This document shows, in pieces, positions 15,674 through 24,676 of a DNA stretch of 56,994 bases. Where the stretch lies: the NCBI GenBank assembly GCA_934636865.1, contig CAKUBI010000008.1, forward strand, positions 1 through 56,994, given 5' to 3'. The translations under genes and the position numbers were made by a program. The DNA comes from an uncultured Oscillospiraceae bacterium. Lineage in GTDB: Bacteria; Bacillota; Clostridia; Oscillospirales; Oscillospiraceae. The notes beneath the pieces were generated by a model. The model did not search any database, had not been told where the DNA came from, and saw nothing but the letters and a program-made list of their open reading frames with translations. The first letter of the stretch is position 1; each line of letters begins with the position of its first letter.

Positions 15674-17470
15674 TCACAGGCTGATTGGCGCGGTCACGTC
15701 CCTGAGCCACGCAAGCTCGTCGCCCGTGAGATACGGCGAGATGGCGGCATAGACCTTTTCGTGGTAGGCGTTAAGAAGCTCCGCATCGCGGGAGGTGAGA
15801 AGCGAGAGATCGATCGCGTCGCGGTCGTAGGGCACGAGCGTCAGCGGCTCGAGCTTTAAGAAGCGGCCGAACTCCGTGCGCCCGGCCTCGCGCACGACGA
15901 CAAGGTTTTCGATGCGCACGCCGAACTTGCCGGAGAGGTAGATGCCCGGCTCGTCCGAGAAAATCATGCCCTCTTCGATGACGCAGTGGTTCTTCTGGCG
16001 CAGCACGTTCCAGTGCACGCGCTCGGGGCCCTCGTGCACGCCGAGAACAAAGCCGACGCCGTGGCCCGTGCCGTGGTTGTAGTCAAGACCGGCTTCCCAC
16101 AGCGGCGTGCGGGCGAGCATGTCAAGGTTTTCGCCTGTGCAGCCGTAGAGGAACTTTGCCGCGCCCAGCTGGAGATGACCGCGCAGCACGAGCGTGTAAA
16201 CGCGCTTTTCCTCCTCCGTCAGCGCGCCCAGCGCGATGGTGCGGGTGATGTCGGTCGTGCCCTCAAGATACTGCGCGCCGGTATCGGCCAGGCAGAAGCT
16301 GTGCATCTCGAGGGGAACGTCCGTCTCCTCGGTCGGCTCATAGTGGACGATCGCGCCGTGCGGGCCGTAGGCGAGGATGGGGTCGAAGCTCTGCTCGAGG
16401 TAATGCTCGCCTTCGGCGCGCAGACCCTCGAGCTTTTTCGCCGCGCTCAGCTCCGTGACCGGCTCGCGCCCGATCGTGTGCTTGAGCCAGTAGATGAAGC
16501 GCGTGACGGCCACGCCGTCCTTGATGTGGGCAAGACGCTCGTTCTCCTGCTCGGCGGGGTGCTTCATCGCCTTCATGAGCTGGATGGGGCTGGGGCGGTC
16601 GATCGTCTCCGCGCCCGCGGGAACGCTCTGCGTGATGCGGTAGTTGGCGCTCGCGCCGTCGAGCAGCACGCGCGTGCCGGCGGGCAGCGCCGCGACGAGC
16701 GCATAAATGTCGTTATAGGGGGCGAGGGCTACGCCGTCGGTTTTGAGCTGCGCCTCGATCTCCGCGCTTACGGCCTCTCTCTGCACGCAGAGCGTGGCCT
16801 TATCGCGCTCGAGCAGCAGATACGAGAGGAACACCGGCGTGTAGAGCACGTCGCCGCCGCGCAGGTTCAGAAGCCACGCGACCTCGTCGAGCGCGGGAAT
16901 GACGAACACGTCCGCGCCGAGCTCCGCCATCTTCTCGCGCACCTTCTGGAGCTTTTCCGCGCGCGTCAGGCCCGCGTACTTTACATCCAGCGCCCACACC
17001 GGCTCGCAGGAGAGCGCGGGGCGGTCCGCCCACACGAGATCGACAAGGTCCTCGCCGCCCGCGAAGCGGATGTGCTTTTCGCACGTCTTTTCGCCGATCG
17101 TGCGGGCGAAGGCATTGCTGATCGTGCGCGAGTCGAAGCCGATGAAGCCGTTTTCGGCCATGTGGTCGCGCAGGAAGTCGGCGATCTCGGGCACGCCCGG
17201 CTCGCCCATGCGCATCAGCTCGATGCCGCTGCCTGCAAGCTGCTGCGAGGCCTGCAAAAAGTAGCGCCCGTCGGTCCACAGCGCGGCGGAATCCGGCAGC
17301 ACGACGAGCGTGCCGGCGGAGCCGGTGAAGCCGGAGAGGTATTCGCGCGCCTTGAAGTGCGCGCCCACATATTCGGATGCGTGGAAGTCGTCGGTCACGA
17401 CGACATAGGCGCCGATGCCGCGCTTTGCCATTTCCGCGCGCAGCAGCGCGAGCTTTTCAGAAACGTTCAT
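15674..17470 (-). CDS. Xaa-Pro aminopeptidase (M24B)
   Basis: A 598-residue cytoplasmic metallopeptidase that removes N-terminal residues before proline. It has two creatinase-N-like domains (about 1-300), a pita-bread M24 catalytic domain (about 310-535) and an extra C-terminal M24-C domain (about 540-598), the three-domain layout of aminopeptidase P2-type enzymes. Metal ligands can be read in LADTGAQY, TTDITRT, GTGHGVGF, SDEPGIYL and VRIENLV. It lies 3 bases after pepT and is surely co-transcribed; both serve peptide turnover. Confidence 0.95.
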   Translation of the reverse strand: MNVSEKLALLRAEMAKRGIGAYVVVTDDFHASEYVGAHFKAREYLSGFTGSAGTLVVLPDSAALWTDGRYFLQASQQLAGSGIELMRMGEPGVPEIADFLRDHMAENGFIGFDSRTISNAFARTIGEKTCEKHIRFAGGEDLVDLVWADRPALSCEPVWALDVKYAGLTRAEKLQKVREKMAELGADVFVIPALDEVAWLLNLRGGDVLYTPVFLSYLLLERDKATLCVQREAVSAEIEAQLKTDGVALAPYNDIYALVAALPAGTRVLLDGASANYRITQSVPAGAETIDRPSPIQLMKAMKHPAEQENERLAHIKDGVAVTRFIYWLKHTIGREPVTELSAAKKLEGLRAEGEHYLEQSFDPILAYGPHGAIVHYEPTEETDVPLEMHSFCLADTGAQYLEGTTDITRTIALGALTEEEKRVYTLVLRGHLQLGAAKFLYGCTGENLDMLARTPLWEAGLDYNHGTGHGVGFVLGVHEGPERVHWNVLRQKNHCVIEEGMIFSDEPGIYLSGKFGVRIENLVVVREAGRTEFGRFLKLEPLTLVPYDRDAIDLSLLTSRDAELLNAYHEKVYAAISPYLTGDELAWLRDVTAPISL

Positions 17471-17473
17471 GGC

Positions 17474-18694
17474 TTACTCCTTTTCCTCCGCAAAGCTTTC
17501 GACCAGCGTGACGAGCACGCTTGTCATCGCGCCCAGGCTCTCCGCCGGGATCCACTCGCGCACGCCGTGGAAGTTGTAGCCGCCGGTGGAGAGGTTGGGG
17601 CAGGGCAGGCCGTCCCAGGAAAGGCGCGCGCCGTCCGTGCCGCCGCGGATGGGCACGCACATGGGCGTAACGCCGTTTGCACGGAAGGCGTTCTCCGCGC
17701 GCTCGATGAGGTGGAAGTGGGGGAGGATCTTCTCCTTCATGTTGTAGTAGCTGTCGGTGATGGAAACCTCGGCCGTGCCGTCGCCGTAGATCTCGTTGAT
17801 GCGCGCGGCGCAGTCGGCGAAGAGCGCCTTCTTCTCTTCAAAGCGCTCGCGATCGTGGTCGCGGATGATATAGCGCAGCGTCGCCTCGGCCATGCCGCCC
17901 TCCATGTCGGTGAGGTGGAAGAAGCCCTCGTAGCCCTCGGTCTTCTCGGGGACCTCATCCGCGGGCAGCATCGCGTGGAAGGCCATTGCCACGGTCGCGG
18001 CGTTGACCATCACGCCCTTGGCGCTGCCGGGGTGCACGCCCACGCCGTGCACCGTCAGAACGGCGGAGGCGGCGTTGAAGTTTTCATACTCGATCTCGCC
18101 GAGCGGGCCGCCGTCCACGGTGTAGCCGTAGTCGCAGCCGAGCTCCTGCACGTCGAGCCCGTCCACGCCGTTGCCGATCTCCTCGTCGGTCGTGAAGATG
18201 ACGCGCACCTCGCCGTGGGACAGGCCCTTTTCAAGGATCGTCTCCACTGCGGCCATGATTTCGGCGATGCCGGCCTTGTCGTCCGCGCCGAGCAGCGTCG
18301 TGCCGTCGGTCGCGATCAGCTCGTCGCCGATGTGGCTTTCAAGGCCGGGGCAGAGCGCCTCGGTGAGAGAGACAGTGTCATTCAGCTTGAGCTCGCCGCC
18401 CTCGTAGCGGACGATGCGGGCCTTGACGTTCTCGCCCGAAGCGTCGGGCGCGGTGTCCATGTGGGAGATGAGCGCGACGACGGGCGCGTCCACGCCCTCG
18501 CTCGCGGGGAGCGTTGCGAGCACGTTGCCGCAGCTGTCCATATGAACGTCCTCGAGCGCGAGCGCTTCGAGCTCCTGCATCAACACGCGGCCGAGGTCCT
18601 TCTGCCGCTCGGTGGAGGGCGAGGCGCCGGTAAAGTCGTCAGACGTTGTATAATAGGTCACATAGCGCAGAAAGCGCGATTTTGCAGATTCCAT
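17474..18694 (-). CDS. pepT: Tripeptide aminopeptidase PepT (M20B)
   Basis: A 406-residue zinc peptidase that cleaves the N-terminal residue from tripeptides. Visible ligands include ISHMDTAPD (about 77-85), LGADDKAG (about 138), TTDEEIGNG (about 172) and the late GGTDGARLS. The start is the ATG at 18694 with AAGGAGG 8 bases upstream; longer in-frame extensions pass through the promoter and are not used. First gene of a two-gene peptidase operon. Confidence 0.96.
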   Translation of the reverse strand: MESAKSRFLRYVTYYTTSDDFTGASPSTERQKDLGRVLMQELEALALEDVHMDSCGNVLATLPASEGVDAPVVALISHMDTAPDASGENVKARIVRYEGGELKLNDTVSLTEALCPGLESHIGDELIATDGTTLLGADDKAGIAEIMAAVETILEKGLSHGEVRVIFTTDEEIGNGVDGLDVQELGCDYGYTVDGGPLGEIEYENFNAASAVLTVHGVGVHPGSAKGVMVNAATVAMAFHAMLPADEVPEKTEGYEGFFHLTDMEGGMAEATLRYIIRDHDRERFEEKKALFADCAARINEIYGDGTAEVSITDSYYNMKEKILPHFHLIERAENAFRANGVTPMCVPIRGGTDGARLSWDGLPCPNLSTGGYNFHGVREWIPAESLGAMTSVLVTLVESFAEEKE

Positions 18695-18736
18695 GAGATA
18701 CCTCCTTAGCTGGTCAATAATGGGATTTATGCGCTT

Positions 18737-18766
18737 AGTGTACCACAACATTTGCCGCACTGTAAA
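18737..18766 (-). promoter_or_regulatory. Probable promoter of pepT
   Basis: On the minus strand TTTACA (18766-18761), an 18-bp spacer, then TACACT (18742-18737), about 43 bases before the ATG. Moderate match. Confidence 0.55.
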
Positions 18767-18771
18767 GACGG

Positions 18772-18806
18772 CGGCGCGGGAATCGTCGAAAATCCCGCGC
18801 CGTTTT
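18772..18806 (+). terminator. Strong hairpin with T4 in the divergent intergenic region
   Basis: CGGCGCGGGA (18772-18781) pairs with TCCCGCGCCG (18793-18802), followed by TTTT. It lies between the divergent pepT and RNA methyltransferase promoters and no plus-strand gene ends here. It may insulate the two promoters. Confidence 0.6.
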
Positions 18807-18820
18807 GCGCATTCTTTTGC

Positions 18821-18850
18821 TTGACAAAACGGAGGGGTTAATAATATAGT
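18821..18850 (+). promoter_or_regulatory. Promoter of the rRNA methyltransferase-dprA-topA-trmFO-plsX run
   Basis: TTGACA (18821-18826), an 18-bp spacer, then TATAGT (18845-18850), 42 bases before the first ATG. Confidence 0.85.
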
Positions 18851-18891
18851 GTGATACATATTAAATAAGAAAGCGGGAGAAGAGAAGAAAA

Positions 18892-19653
18892 ATGAACGTG
18901 GAAACCATCACGAGCCGGCAGAACGCGCTGATGACGCACCTGCGCAAGCTCGCCTCCTCCCGGTCTTATCGAAAAAAGAGCGGCGAATACGTCTGCGACG
19001 GGACGAAGCTTCTGGACGAAGCGCTCAAATGGGGCGCGCCGGTCCGGACGGCGGTGTTCTCGGATGGCATTACGATCCCGGCGCTGCCGGAGGGCGTGCG
19101 CGCCGTGCGCGTGAGCGAGGAGCTCATGCGCTCTGTAAGCCCCATGGAAACGCCGCAGGGCGCGCTCTTCACCGTCGCGCTGCCGGAGACGAAGCTGCCC
19201 GAAACGCTTTCGGGCAGGCACTATCTGGTGCTCGACGGCGTGCAGGATCCCGGAAACGTCGGCACCATCCTGCGCACGGCGGACGCGTTTGAGTGCGACG
19301 GGGTGTTTCTGGTCAACGCCTGCGCCGACCTCTATAACCCCAAGACGGCGCGCGCCACGATGGGCGCGGTCTTCCGCCGCGAGGCCTACAGCGCGTCGCC
19401 GGAGGAGCTTTTCGCGCTGCTCCAGAAAAGCGGCGTGCCGCTCTACGGCACGGCGCTGCGCAAGGACACCGTGCCGCTTGCGCGCGCGGACCTCTCGCGC
19501 GCGGCGGTCGCCATCGGCAGCGAGGGGCGGGGGCTATCGCAGCAGCTGCTCTCCGCGTGCGAAAGGACGCTCAAAATTCCCATGAGCCCGCGCTGCGAAT
19601 CGCTCAACGCGGCGGCTGCGGCGACGGTCGTATTGTGGGAGATGTACCGGTAA
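18892..19653 (+). CDS. TrmH/SpoU-family RNA 2'-O-methyltransferase
   Basis: A 253-residue RNA methyltransferase. An N-terminal substrate-binding domain (about 1-95) precedes the trefoil-knot SPOUT domain with its three motifs: LDGVQDPGNVGTILRTADAF (motif 1), AIGSEGRGLS (motif 2) and IPMSP...ESLNAAAAATVVLWE (motif 3). It most likely methylates a ribose of 23S rRNA (RlmB-like), though tRNA targets cannot be excluded. dprA follows 19 bases downstream. Confidence 0.93.
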   Translation: MNVETITSRQNALMTHLRKLASSRSYRKKSGEYVCDGTKLLDEALKWGAPVRTAVFSDGITIPALPEGVRAVRVSEELMRSVSPMETPQGALFTVALPETKLPETLSGRHYLVLDGVQDPGNVGTILRTADAFECDGVFLVNACADLYNPKTARATMGAVFRREAYSASPEELFALLQKSGVPLYGTALRKDTVPLARADLSRAAVAIGSEGRGLSQQLLSACERTLKIPMSPRCESLNAAAAATVVLWEMYR

Positions 19654-19672
19654 AAACGAAGGAGGTGCCGAA

Positions 19673-20881
19673 ATGGCAGGGCTTAAATACTGGGTGTGGC
19701 TCTCGGAGGTCAAGGGACTGACGAACCGCTCAAAGCTTCTTCTGCTCGACCATTTCGGTACGCCTGAGAACGTTTACTATGCCGACGAGGACGAATACCG
19801 CCTTGTTCCCGGCATCGAGCTGCGCCAGACCGCGCTGCTCGCGGAAAAATCGACGGAGCAGGCCGACCGCATCCTCGGCGCGTGCTCGCGCCTGGGGCTG
19901 CGGCTGCTGACGATGCAGGACGCGGACTATCCCCTGCGCCTGCGCAGCATCTTCGAGCCGCCCGTGCTGGTCTATGTGAAGGGCAATCTCCCCGTCATCG
20001 ACGAGGAGGTCACGCTCGCCATGGTCGGCACGCGCAAAGCAACGCCCTACGGCGTCGAAGCGGCAGAAAAGATCGCCTACGGCTTATGCAAGCAGGGGGC
20101 GATCGTCGTTTCCGGCGCGGCCGCGGGCATCGATTCCGCGTCGCACCGCGGCGCGCTGCGCGCGGGCGGGAAAACTGTCGCTGTGCTCGGCTGCGGCGTC
20201 GATGTTGTTTATCCCGCGGGGAACGAATGGCTCTATCGCGATATCGCCGCCTCCGGCGCGCTCGTGAGCGAGTATCCGCCCGGGAGCGCGGCGGAAGCAT
20301 GGCATTTTCCCGCGCGCAACCGCATCATCAGCGGCCTGAGCCTTGGCACCGTCGTGGTGGAAGCGCCCGAAAAGAGCGGCGCGCTCATCACGGCGGGGAC
20401 GGCGCTCGAGCAGGGACGCGACGTGTTTGCCGTCCCCGGCCCCATCGACGCGCCCATGAGCCGCGGCTGCAACCGGCTTGTTGCGGACGGCGCGGCGGCC
20501 CTCATCACCGACAGCTGGGACGTGCTGCGAGAATACGAAGCGATGTACCCGCACAAAATCCTTGGCGAGCGCGTGGAGCTCCCGCGCACGCTCGGCTATC
20601 AGGCGCGCGAGGAGCAGTCGCGCGCAAAGAAGGAGGAAGCGGCGGAGACGCCCGCTCTTCCGAGACTGGACCTTGCGAAAAACGACGCAGGGCTCACGGA
20701 TGATCAGATCACGATCCTGCGCGCGCTCAAAGGCGGCGCGATGCAGGTGGACGATATCATTGAACAAACGGACCTCCCCACGCGCCGCGTGCTTTCCGCG
20801 CTGACGATGCTGGAGCTGGAGGGCTTCGTCGAACAGGGCGGCGGCAAGCATTTTTCCCTGCAAGTCATACTGGAGGAATAA
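19673..20881 (+). CDS. dprA: DNA processing protein DprA
   Basis: A 402-residue DprA/Smf protein that loads RecA on incoming single-stranded DNA during transformation. A SAM-like N-terminus (about 1-70), the Rossmann-type DprA core (about 85-300, with MVGTRKATPYG, SGAAAGIDSASHRGAL and FPARNRIISGLS) and a C-terminal winged helix (about 340-402) are all present. The long linker near 310-335 is charged. It is in the usual dprA-topA-trmFO order of Firmicutes. Confidence 0.96.
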   Translation: MAGLKYWVWLSEVKGLTNRSKLLLLDHFGTPENVYYADEDEYRLVPGIELRQTALLAEKSTEQADRILGACSRLGLRLLTMQDADYPLRLRSIFEPPVLVYVKGNLPVIDEEVTLAMVGTRKATPYGVEAAEKIAYGLCKQGAIVVSGAAAGIDSASHRGALRAGGKTVAVLGCGVDVVYPAGNEWLYRDIAASGALVSEYPPGSAAEAWHFPARNRIISGLSLGTVVVEAPEKSGALITAGTALEQGRDVFAVPGPIDAPMSRGCNRLVADGAAALITDSWDVLREYEAMYPHKILGERVELPRTLGYQAREEQSRAKKEEAAETPALPRLDLAKNDAGLTDDQITILRALKGGAMQVDDIIEQTDLPTRRVLSALTMLELEGFVEQGGGKHFSLQVILEE

Positions 20882-20887
20882 AACGAA

Positions 20888-23350
20888 ATGGCGAAAAAAC
20901 ATCTGGTGATCGTCGAGTCCCCGGCAAAGGCGAAAACCATCGGCAAATATCTGGGCAAGGATTACGAGGTCAAGGCCAGCATGGGCCACCTGCGCGACCT
21001 GCCCAAAAGCAAGCTCGGCGTGGACATTGAGCACGGCTTCGAGCCGGTCTATCAGCCCATCCGCGGCAAGGAAGAGCTCATCAGCGAGCTGAAAAAAGCG
21101 GCCAAGAGCAGCGACATCGTCTATCTCGCAACGGACCCGGACCGCGAGGGCGAGGCGATCTCCTGGCACCTGAAGGCGCTTTTGAATCTGGATGATGAAA
21201 AGGCCAAGCGCGTGACCTTCAACGAGATCACGAAAAAGGTCGTTTCCGAGAGCATCAAGGAGCCGCGCGCGATCGATCAGGACCTCGTGGACGCGCAGCA
21301 GGCGCGCCGCGTGCTCGACCGCATCGTGGGCTATCAGCTCAGCCCGCTGCTGTGGAAAAAGATCCGCCGCGGCCTTTCCGCGGGCCGCGTGCAGTCCGTC
21401 GCCGCGCGCATGGTCGATGACCGCGAAAAGGAGATCCAGGCCTTTGAGCCGCAGGAATACTGGACGCTCGACGTGGACCTCACGGACGAGAAGTCCCACA
21501 GGACCTTTGAAGCGCACTACTACGGAAAGGACGGCAAAAAGGTTGAGCCCGCGTCCGGCGGGCAGGTGGACGCCATCATCGCCGATATCGGCGATGCGCC
21601 CTTTACCGTGACGAACATCAAACGCACGGACAAGCAGCGCTCCCCGTCCCTGCCGTTCACCACCTCGACTTTACAGCAGGAGGCCTCGCGCAAGCTCAAC
21701 ATGACCCCGCGCCGCACCATGGCCATCGCCCAGCAGCTCTACGAGGGCGTGGACATCACGGGCGAGGGCACGGTGGGCCTCATCACCTATATGCGTACCG
21801 ACTCGCTGCGCATTTCCGAGGAGGCCATCGCCGCGGCAAAGACCTTCATTCTGGGCCGCTACGGGCAGGATTACTACCCCAAGGCCGCCCGCCACTACAA
21901 GGCCAAGGCCGGTGCGCAGGACGCGCACGAGGCCATCCGCCCCTCGGACGTGAACCTCACGCCCGAGCAGATCAAGGGCGACCTCACGGGCGAGCAGTAC
22001 CGGCTCTACCGCCTGATCTGGAGCCGCTTTCTCGCCTCCCAGATGGCGAACGCCGTGTACGACAGCGTGAGCGTCGAGATCAGGGCGAACGCGCATGAGT
22101 TCCACGCGAGCGCCAGCAACCTCAAGTTCTCCGGCTATACCGCCGTTTATGAAGAGTCGCGCGACGACGACGCCAAGGAGGAAAAGGCCGGCACGCTGCC
22201 GCCGCTCGAGGAGGGGCAGGGGCTGACGCTTGAAAAGTTCGAGCCGCTCCAGCACTTCACCCAGCCGCCCCTTCGCTACACGGACGCAACGCTCATCCGC
22301 GCCATGGAGCAGAACGGCATCGGCCGTCCCTCGACCTACGCGCCCACGGTCTCGACGATCCTGGACCGCGAATACGTCATCAAGGACGGCAAGTATCTGC
22401 GCCCCACGCCCCTCGGTGAGGTGGTGACGGGACTGATGGAGGAGCGCTTCCCCGATATCGTGGATATGAAGTTCACCGCCCGCATGGAGCAGAAGCTCGA
22501 TACCGTCGAGGAGGGCAAAACGCCGTGGAAGGACGTTATCAGCGATTTCTACGGCGGCTTTGAGCGCGACCTTGAAAACGCCGAGAAGGCGCTCGAGGGC
22601 GTGCGCATCAAGGTGCCCGACGAGGTGAGCGAGGAAAAGTGCGATATCTGCGGGCGCAATATGGTCATCAAGAGCGGGCGCTTCGGCCGCTTCCTGGCGT
22701 GCCCCGGCTATCCCGAGTGCACGTTCACCAAGCCCCTTGTCATCGAAATGCCGGGCCGCTGCCCCAAGTGCGGCGGGCGCATGATGAAGCGCACCGGCGT
22801 GAGCAAAAAGACGAACAAGCAGTACACCTACTATGCCTGCGAATTCTCCACCAGCAGCGACCCGGAGAAGAAGTGCGACTTCATGACCTGGGACGTGCCG
22901 ACGAAAGACGACTGCCCCGAGTGCGGACAGACGATGTTCAAAAAGGCGGGCAAGGGCTTCAAGCGTCCGTACTGCATCAACCCCGCGTGCGCGCGCTTCG
23001 TGCCCGAGGATCAGCGCGGCTACGTGAAAAAGAAGAGCGCCGAGACTGCGGAAGAGGGCGCGGAGACCGCCGAGGCGGCGGAGAGCGCGGCGGAAGCGGC
23101 TGACACGAAGAAGCCCGCGGCCAAAAAGACGGCGGCGAAGAAAACGGCCGCGAAGGCCGCGAGCGCCAAAAAGACCGCAAGCAAGACCGCGGCGGCGAAG
23201 AAAACGACAAAAAAGGCTGCCGAGGACGGCGGGGAAGCGCCCGCGAAAAAGACGGCGGCAAAGAAGAGCGCCGCCAAAAAGACCACGGCCGCTAAGAAGA
23301 CCACCGCGAAGTCCGCGGCGAAGAAAACCGCGGAGAAGGAAGAGAACTGA
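20888..23350 (+). CDS. topA: DNA topoisomerase I with Lys/Ala-rich histone-like tail
   Basis: An 820-residue type IA topoisomerase that relaxes negative supercoils. The TOPRIM domain opens the protein (HLVIVESPAKAKTIGKYLG), with ATDPDREGEAISWHL near 80. The catalytic tyrosine is residue 301 in GLITYMRTDSL. Three C4-type zinc ribbons occupy about 583-715. From about residue 735 to the end the protein becomes a low-complexity repeat of AAKKTAAKK type with short acidic breaks, resembling the histone H1/HU-like tails seen on some TopA proteins, where they help DNA binding and processivity. The stop overlaps the trmFO ATG (TGATG). Confidence 0.97.
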   Translation: MAKKHLVIVESPAKAKTIGKYLGKDYEVKASMGHLRDLPKSKLGVDIEHGFEPVYQPIRGKEELISELKKAAKSSDIVYLATDPDREGEAISWHLKALLNLDDEKAKRVTFNEITKKVVSESIKEPRAIDQDLVDAQQARRVLDRIVGYQLSPLLWKKIRRGLSAGRVQSVAARMVDDREKEIQAFEPQEYWTLDVDLTDEKSHRTFEAHYYGKDGKKVEPASGGQVDAIIADIGDAPFTVTNIKRTDKQRSPSLPFTTSTLQQEASRKLNMTPRRTMAIAQQLYEGVDITGEGTVGLITYMRTDSLRISEEAIAAAKTFILGRYGQDYYPKAARHYKAKAGAQDAHEAIRPSDVNLTPEQIKGDLTGEQYRLYRLIWSRFLASQMANAVYDSVSVEIRANAHEFHASASNLKFSGYTAVYEESRDDDAKEEKAGTLPPLEEGQGLTLEKFEPLQHFTQPPLRYTDATLIRAMEQNGIGRPSTYAPTVSTILDREYVIKDGKYLRPTPLGEVVTGLMEERFPDIVDMKFTARMEQKLDTVEEGKTPWKDVISDFYGGFERDLENAEKALEGVRIKVPDEVSEEKCDICGRNMVIKSGRFGRFLACPGYPECTFTKPLVIEMPGRCPKCGGRMMKRTGVSKKTNKQYTYYACEFSTSSDPEKKCDFMTWDVPTKDDCPECGQTMFKKAGKGFKRPYCINPACARFVPEDQRGYVKKKSAETAEEGAETAEAAESAAEAADTKKPAAKKTAAKKTAAKAASAKKTASKTAAAKKTTKKAAEDGGEAPAKKTAAKKSAAKKTTAAKKTTAKSAAKKTAEKEEN

Positions 23351-24672
23351 TGCAAGTAACTGTGATCGGCGCCGGCCTTGCCGGCTGCGAGGCTGCCTGG
23401 CAGCTCGCGCAGCGCGGCATTTCCGTGACGCTGCATGAAATGAAGCCCGAAAAGAAAACGCCCGCACACCACACCGACTCGTTTGCCGAGCTCTGCTGCT
23501 CGAACTCGCTGCGCTCGGACCAGATCGAAAACGCGGTGGGCCTTCTTAAAGAGGAGCTGCGCCGCCTCGATTCACTCATCATGGCCTGCGCGGACGCAAC
23601 GCGCGTGGAGGCGGGCGGCGCGCTGGCGGTGGACCGCTACGGCTTTTCGGACCTTGTGACGGAGAAGATCCGCTCCCACCCGAACATCACGGTCGTGCCC
23701 GGCGAGGTGACGCAGATCCCGGAGGGGAACGTTATCATCGCCTCGGGACCGCTGACGAGCGACGCGCTCGCCGCCGCCATCGCCGAAAAGATCGGCGACG
23801 GCCACACGCTGAACTTCTTTGACGCCGCCGCCCCGCTCGTGACGTTCGAGAGCGTTGATATGGATTCGGCGTTTTTCGCCTCGCGCTACGATAAGGGCAC
23901 GGCGGACTATATCAACTGCCCCATGACGGAGCAGGAGTACGACGCGTTCTGGCGCGCGCTCACGACCGCCGAGGAAGCGCCGGTGCACGGCTTCGAGGAT
24001 AAAAATGTCTTTGAAGGCTGCATGCCCGTCGAGGTCATGGCCCGGCGCGGGCACGACACGCTCTGCTACGGCCCGCTCAAGCCGCGCGGCCTGCGCGACC
24101 CGAAAACGGGCGAGGAGCCCTACGCCGTCGTTCAGCTGCGGCGCGACAATGCGCAGGGCAGCGTCTACAACCTTGTCGGCTTCCAGACGCATCTGCGCTT
24201 TCCCGAGCAGAAGCGCGTCTTTTCGATGATCCCCGCGCTGCACGACGCGGACTTTGTCCGCTACGGCGTGATGCACCGCAACACCTATCTCCGCTCGCCG
24301 GGGATGCTCGACCGCTATTATCGCCTGATCGCCGACGAGCTCATTGCCTTCGCCGGGCAGATGACGGGCGTGGAGGGCTATATCGAGTCCGCCGCGTCGG
24401 GCTTTCTCGCGGGCGTGGAGATGGCGAGAAGGCTCCTTGGCGAGCCGCCCGCGGACTTCCCGCGCGAGACGGCCATCGGCGCGCTTGGGCTTTACATCAG
24501 CGATACCACCGTTTCAGACTTCCAGCCGATGAACGTGAACTTCGGCATCATGCCGCCGCTGGGCCGCCGCGTCAAGGGCGGCAAGCGCGTGAAAAACGCG
24601 CAGCTTGCCGAGCGCTCGCTCGCGCTGATCGACGGCCTGCGCGAGACGGTGCTGGGCGACAGAAAGGAGTGA
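23350..24672 (+). CDS. trmFO: tRNA (uracil-54-C5)-methyltransferase TrmFO
   Basis: A 440-residue folate- and FAD-dependent methyltransferase that makes ribothymidine-54 in the tRNA T-loop. The FAD-binding motif GAGLAGCEAAW is at residues 7-17, with the family block FAELCCSNSLRSD near 46-58 and GGALAVDRYGF near 90. Its start overlaps the topA stop by one base, so it is translationally coupled. Confidence 0.97.
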   Translation: MQVTVIGAGLAGCEAAWQLAQRGISVTLHEMKPEKKTPAHHTDSFAELCCSNSLRSDQIENAVGLLKEELRRLDSLIMACADATRVEAGGALAVDRYGFSDLVTEKIRSHPNITVVPGEVTQIPEGNVIIASGPLTSDALAAAIAEKIGDGHTLNFFDAAAPLVTFESVDMDSAFFASRYDKGTADYINCPMTEQEYDAFWRALTTAEEAPVHGFEDKNVFEGCMPVEVMARRGHDTLCYGPLKPRGLRDPKTGEEPYAVVQLRRDNAQGSVYNLVGFQTHLRFPEQKRVFSMIPALHDADFVRYGVMHRNTYLRSPGMLDRYYRLIADELIAFAGQMTGVEGYIESAASGFLAGVEMARRLLGEPPADFPRETAIGALGLYISDTTVSDFQPMNVNFGIMPPLGRRVKGGKRVKNAQLAERSLALIDGLRETVLGDRKE

Positions 24673-24676
24673 TCTC

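Noticed and set aside
15986..18709. A 907-codon plus-strand open frame
   Set aside because: Antisense to the M24 peptidase and pepT, both of which have clear catalytic motifs; it arises from high GC at third codon positions.
21671..23467. A 598-codon minus-strand open frame
   Set aside because: Shadow of topA; its repeats are the complement of the Lys/Ala tail codons.
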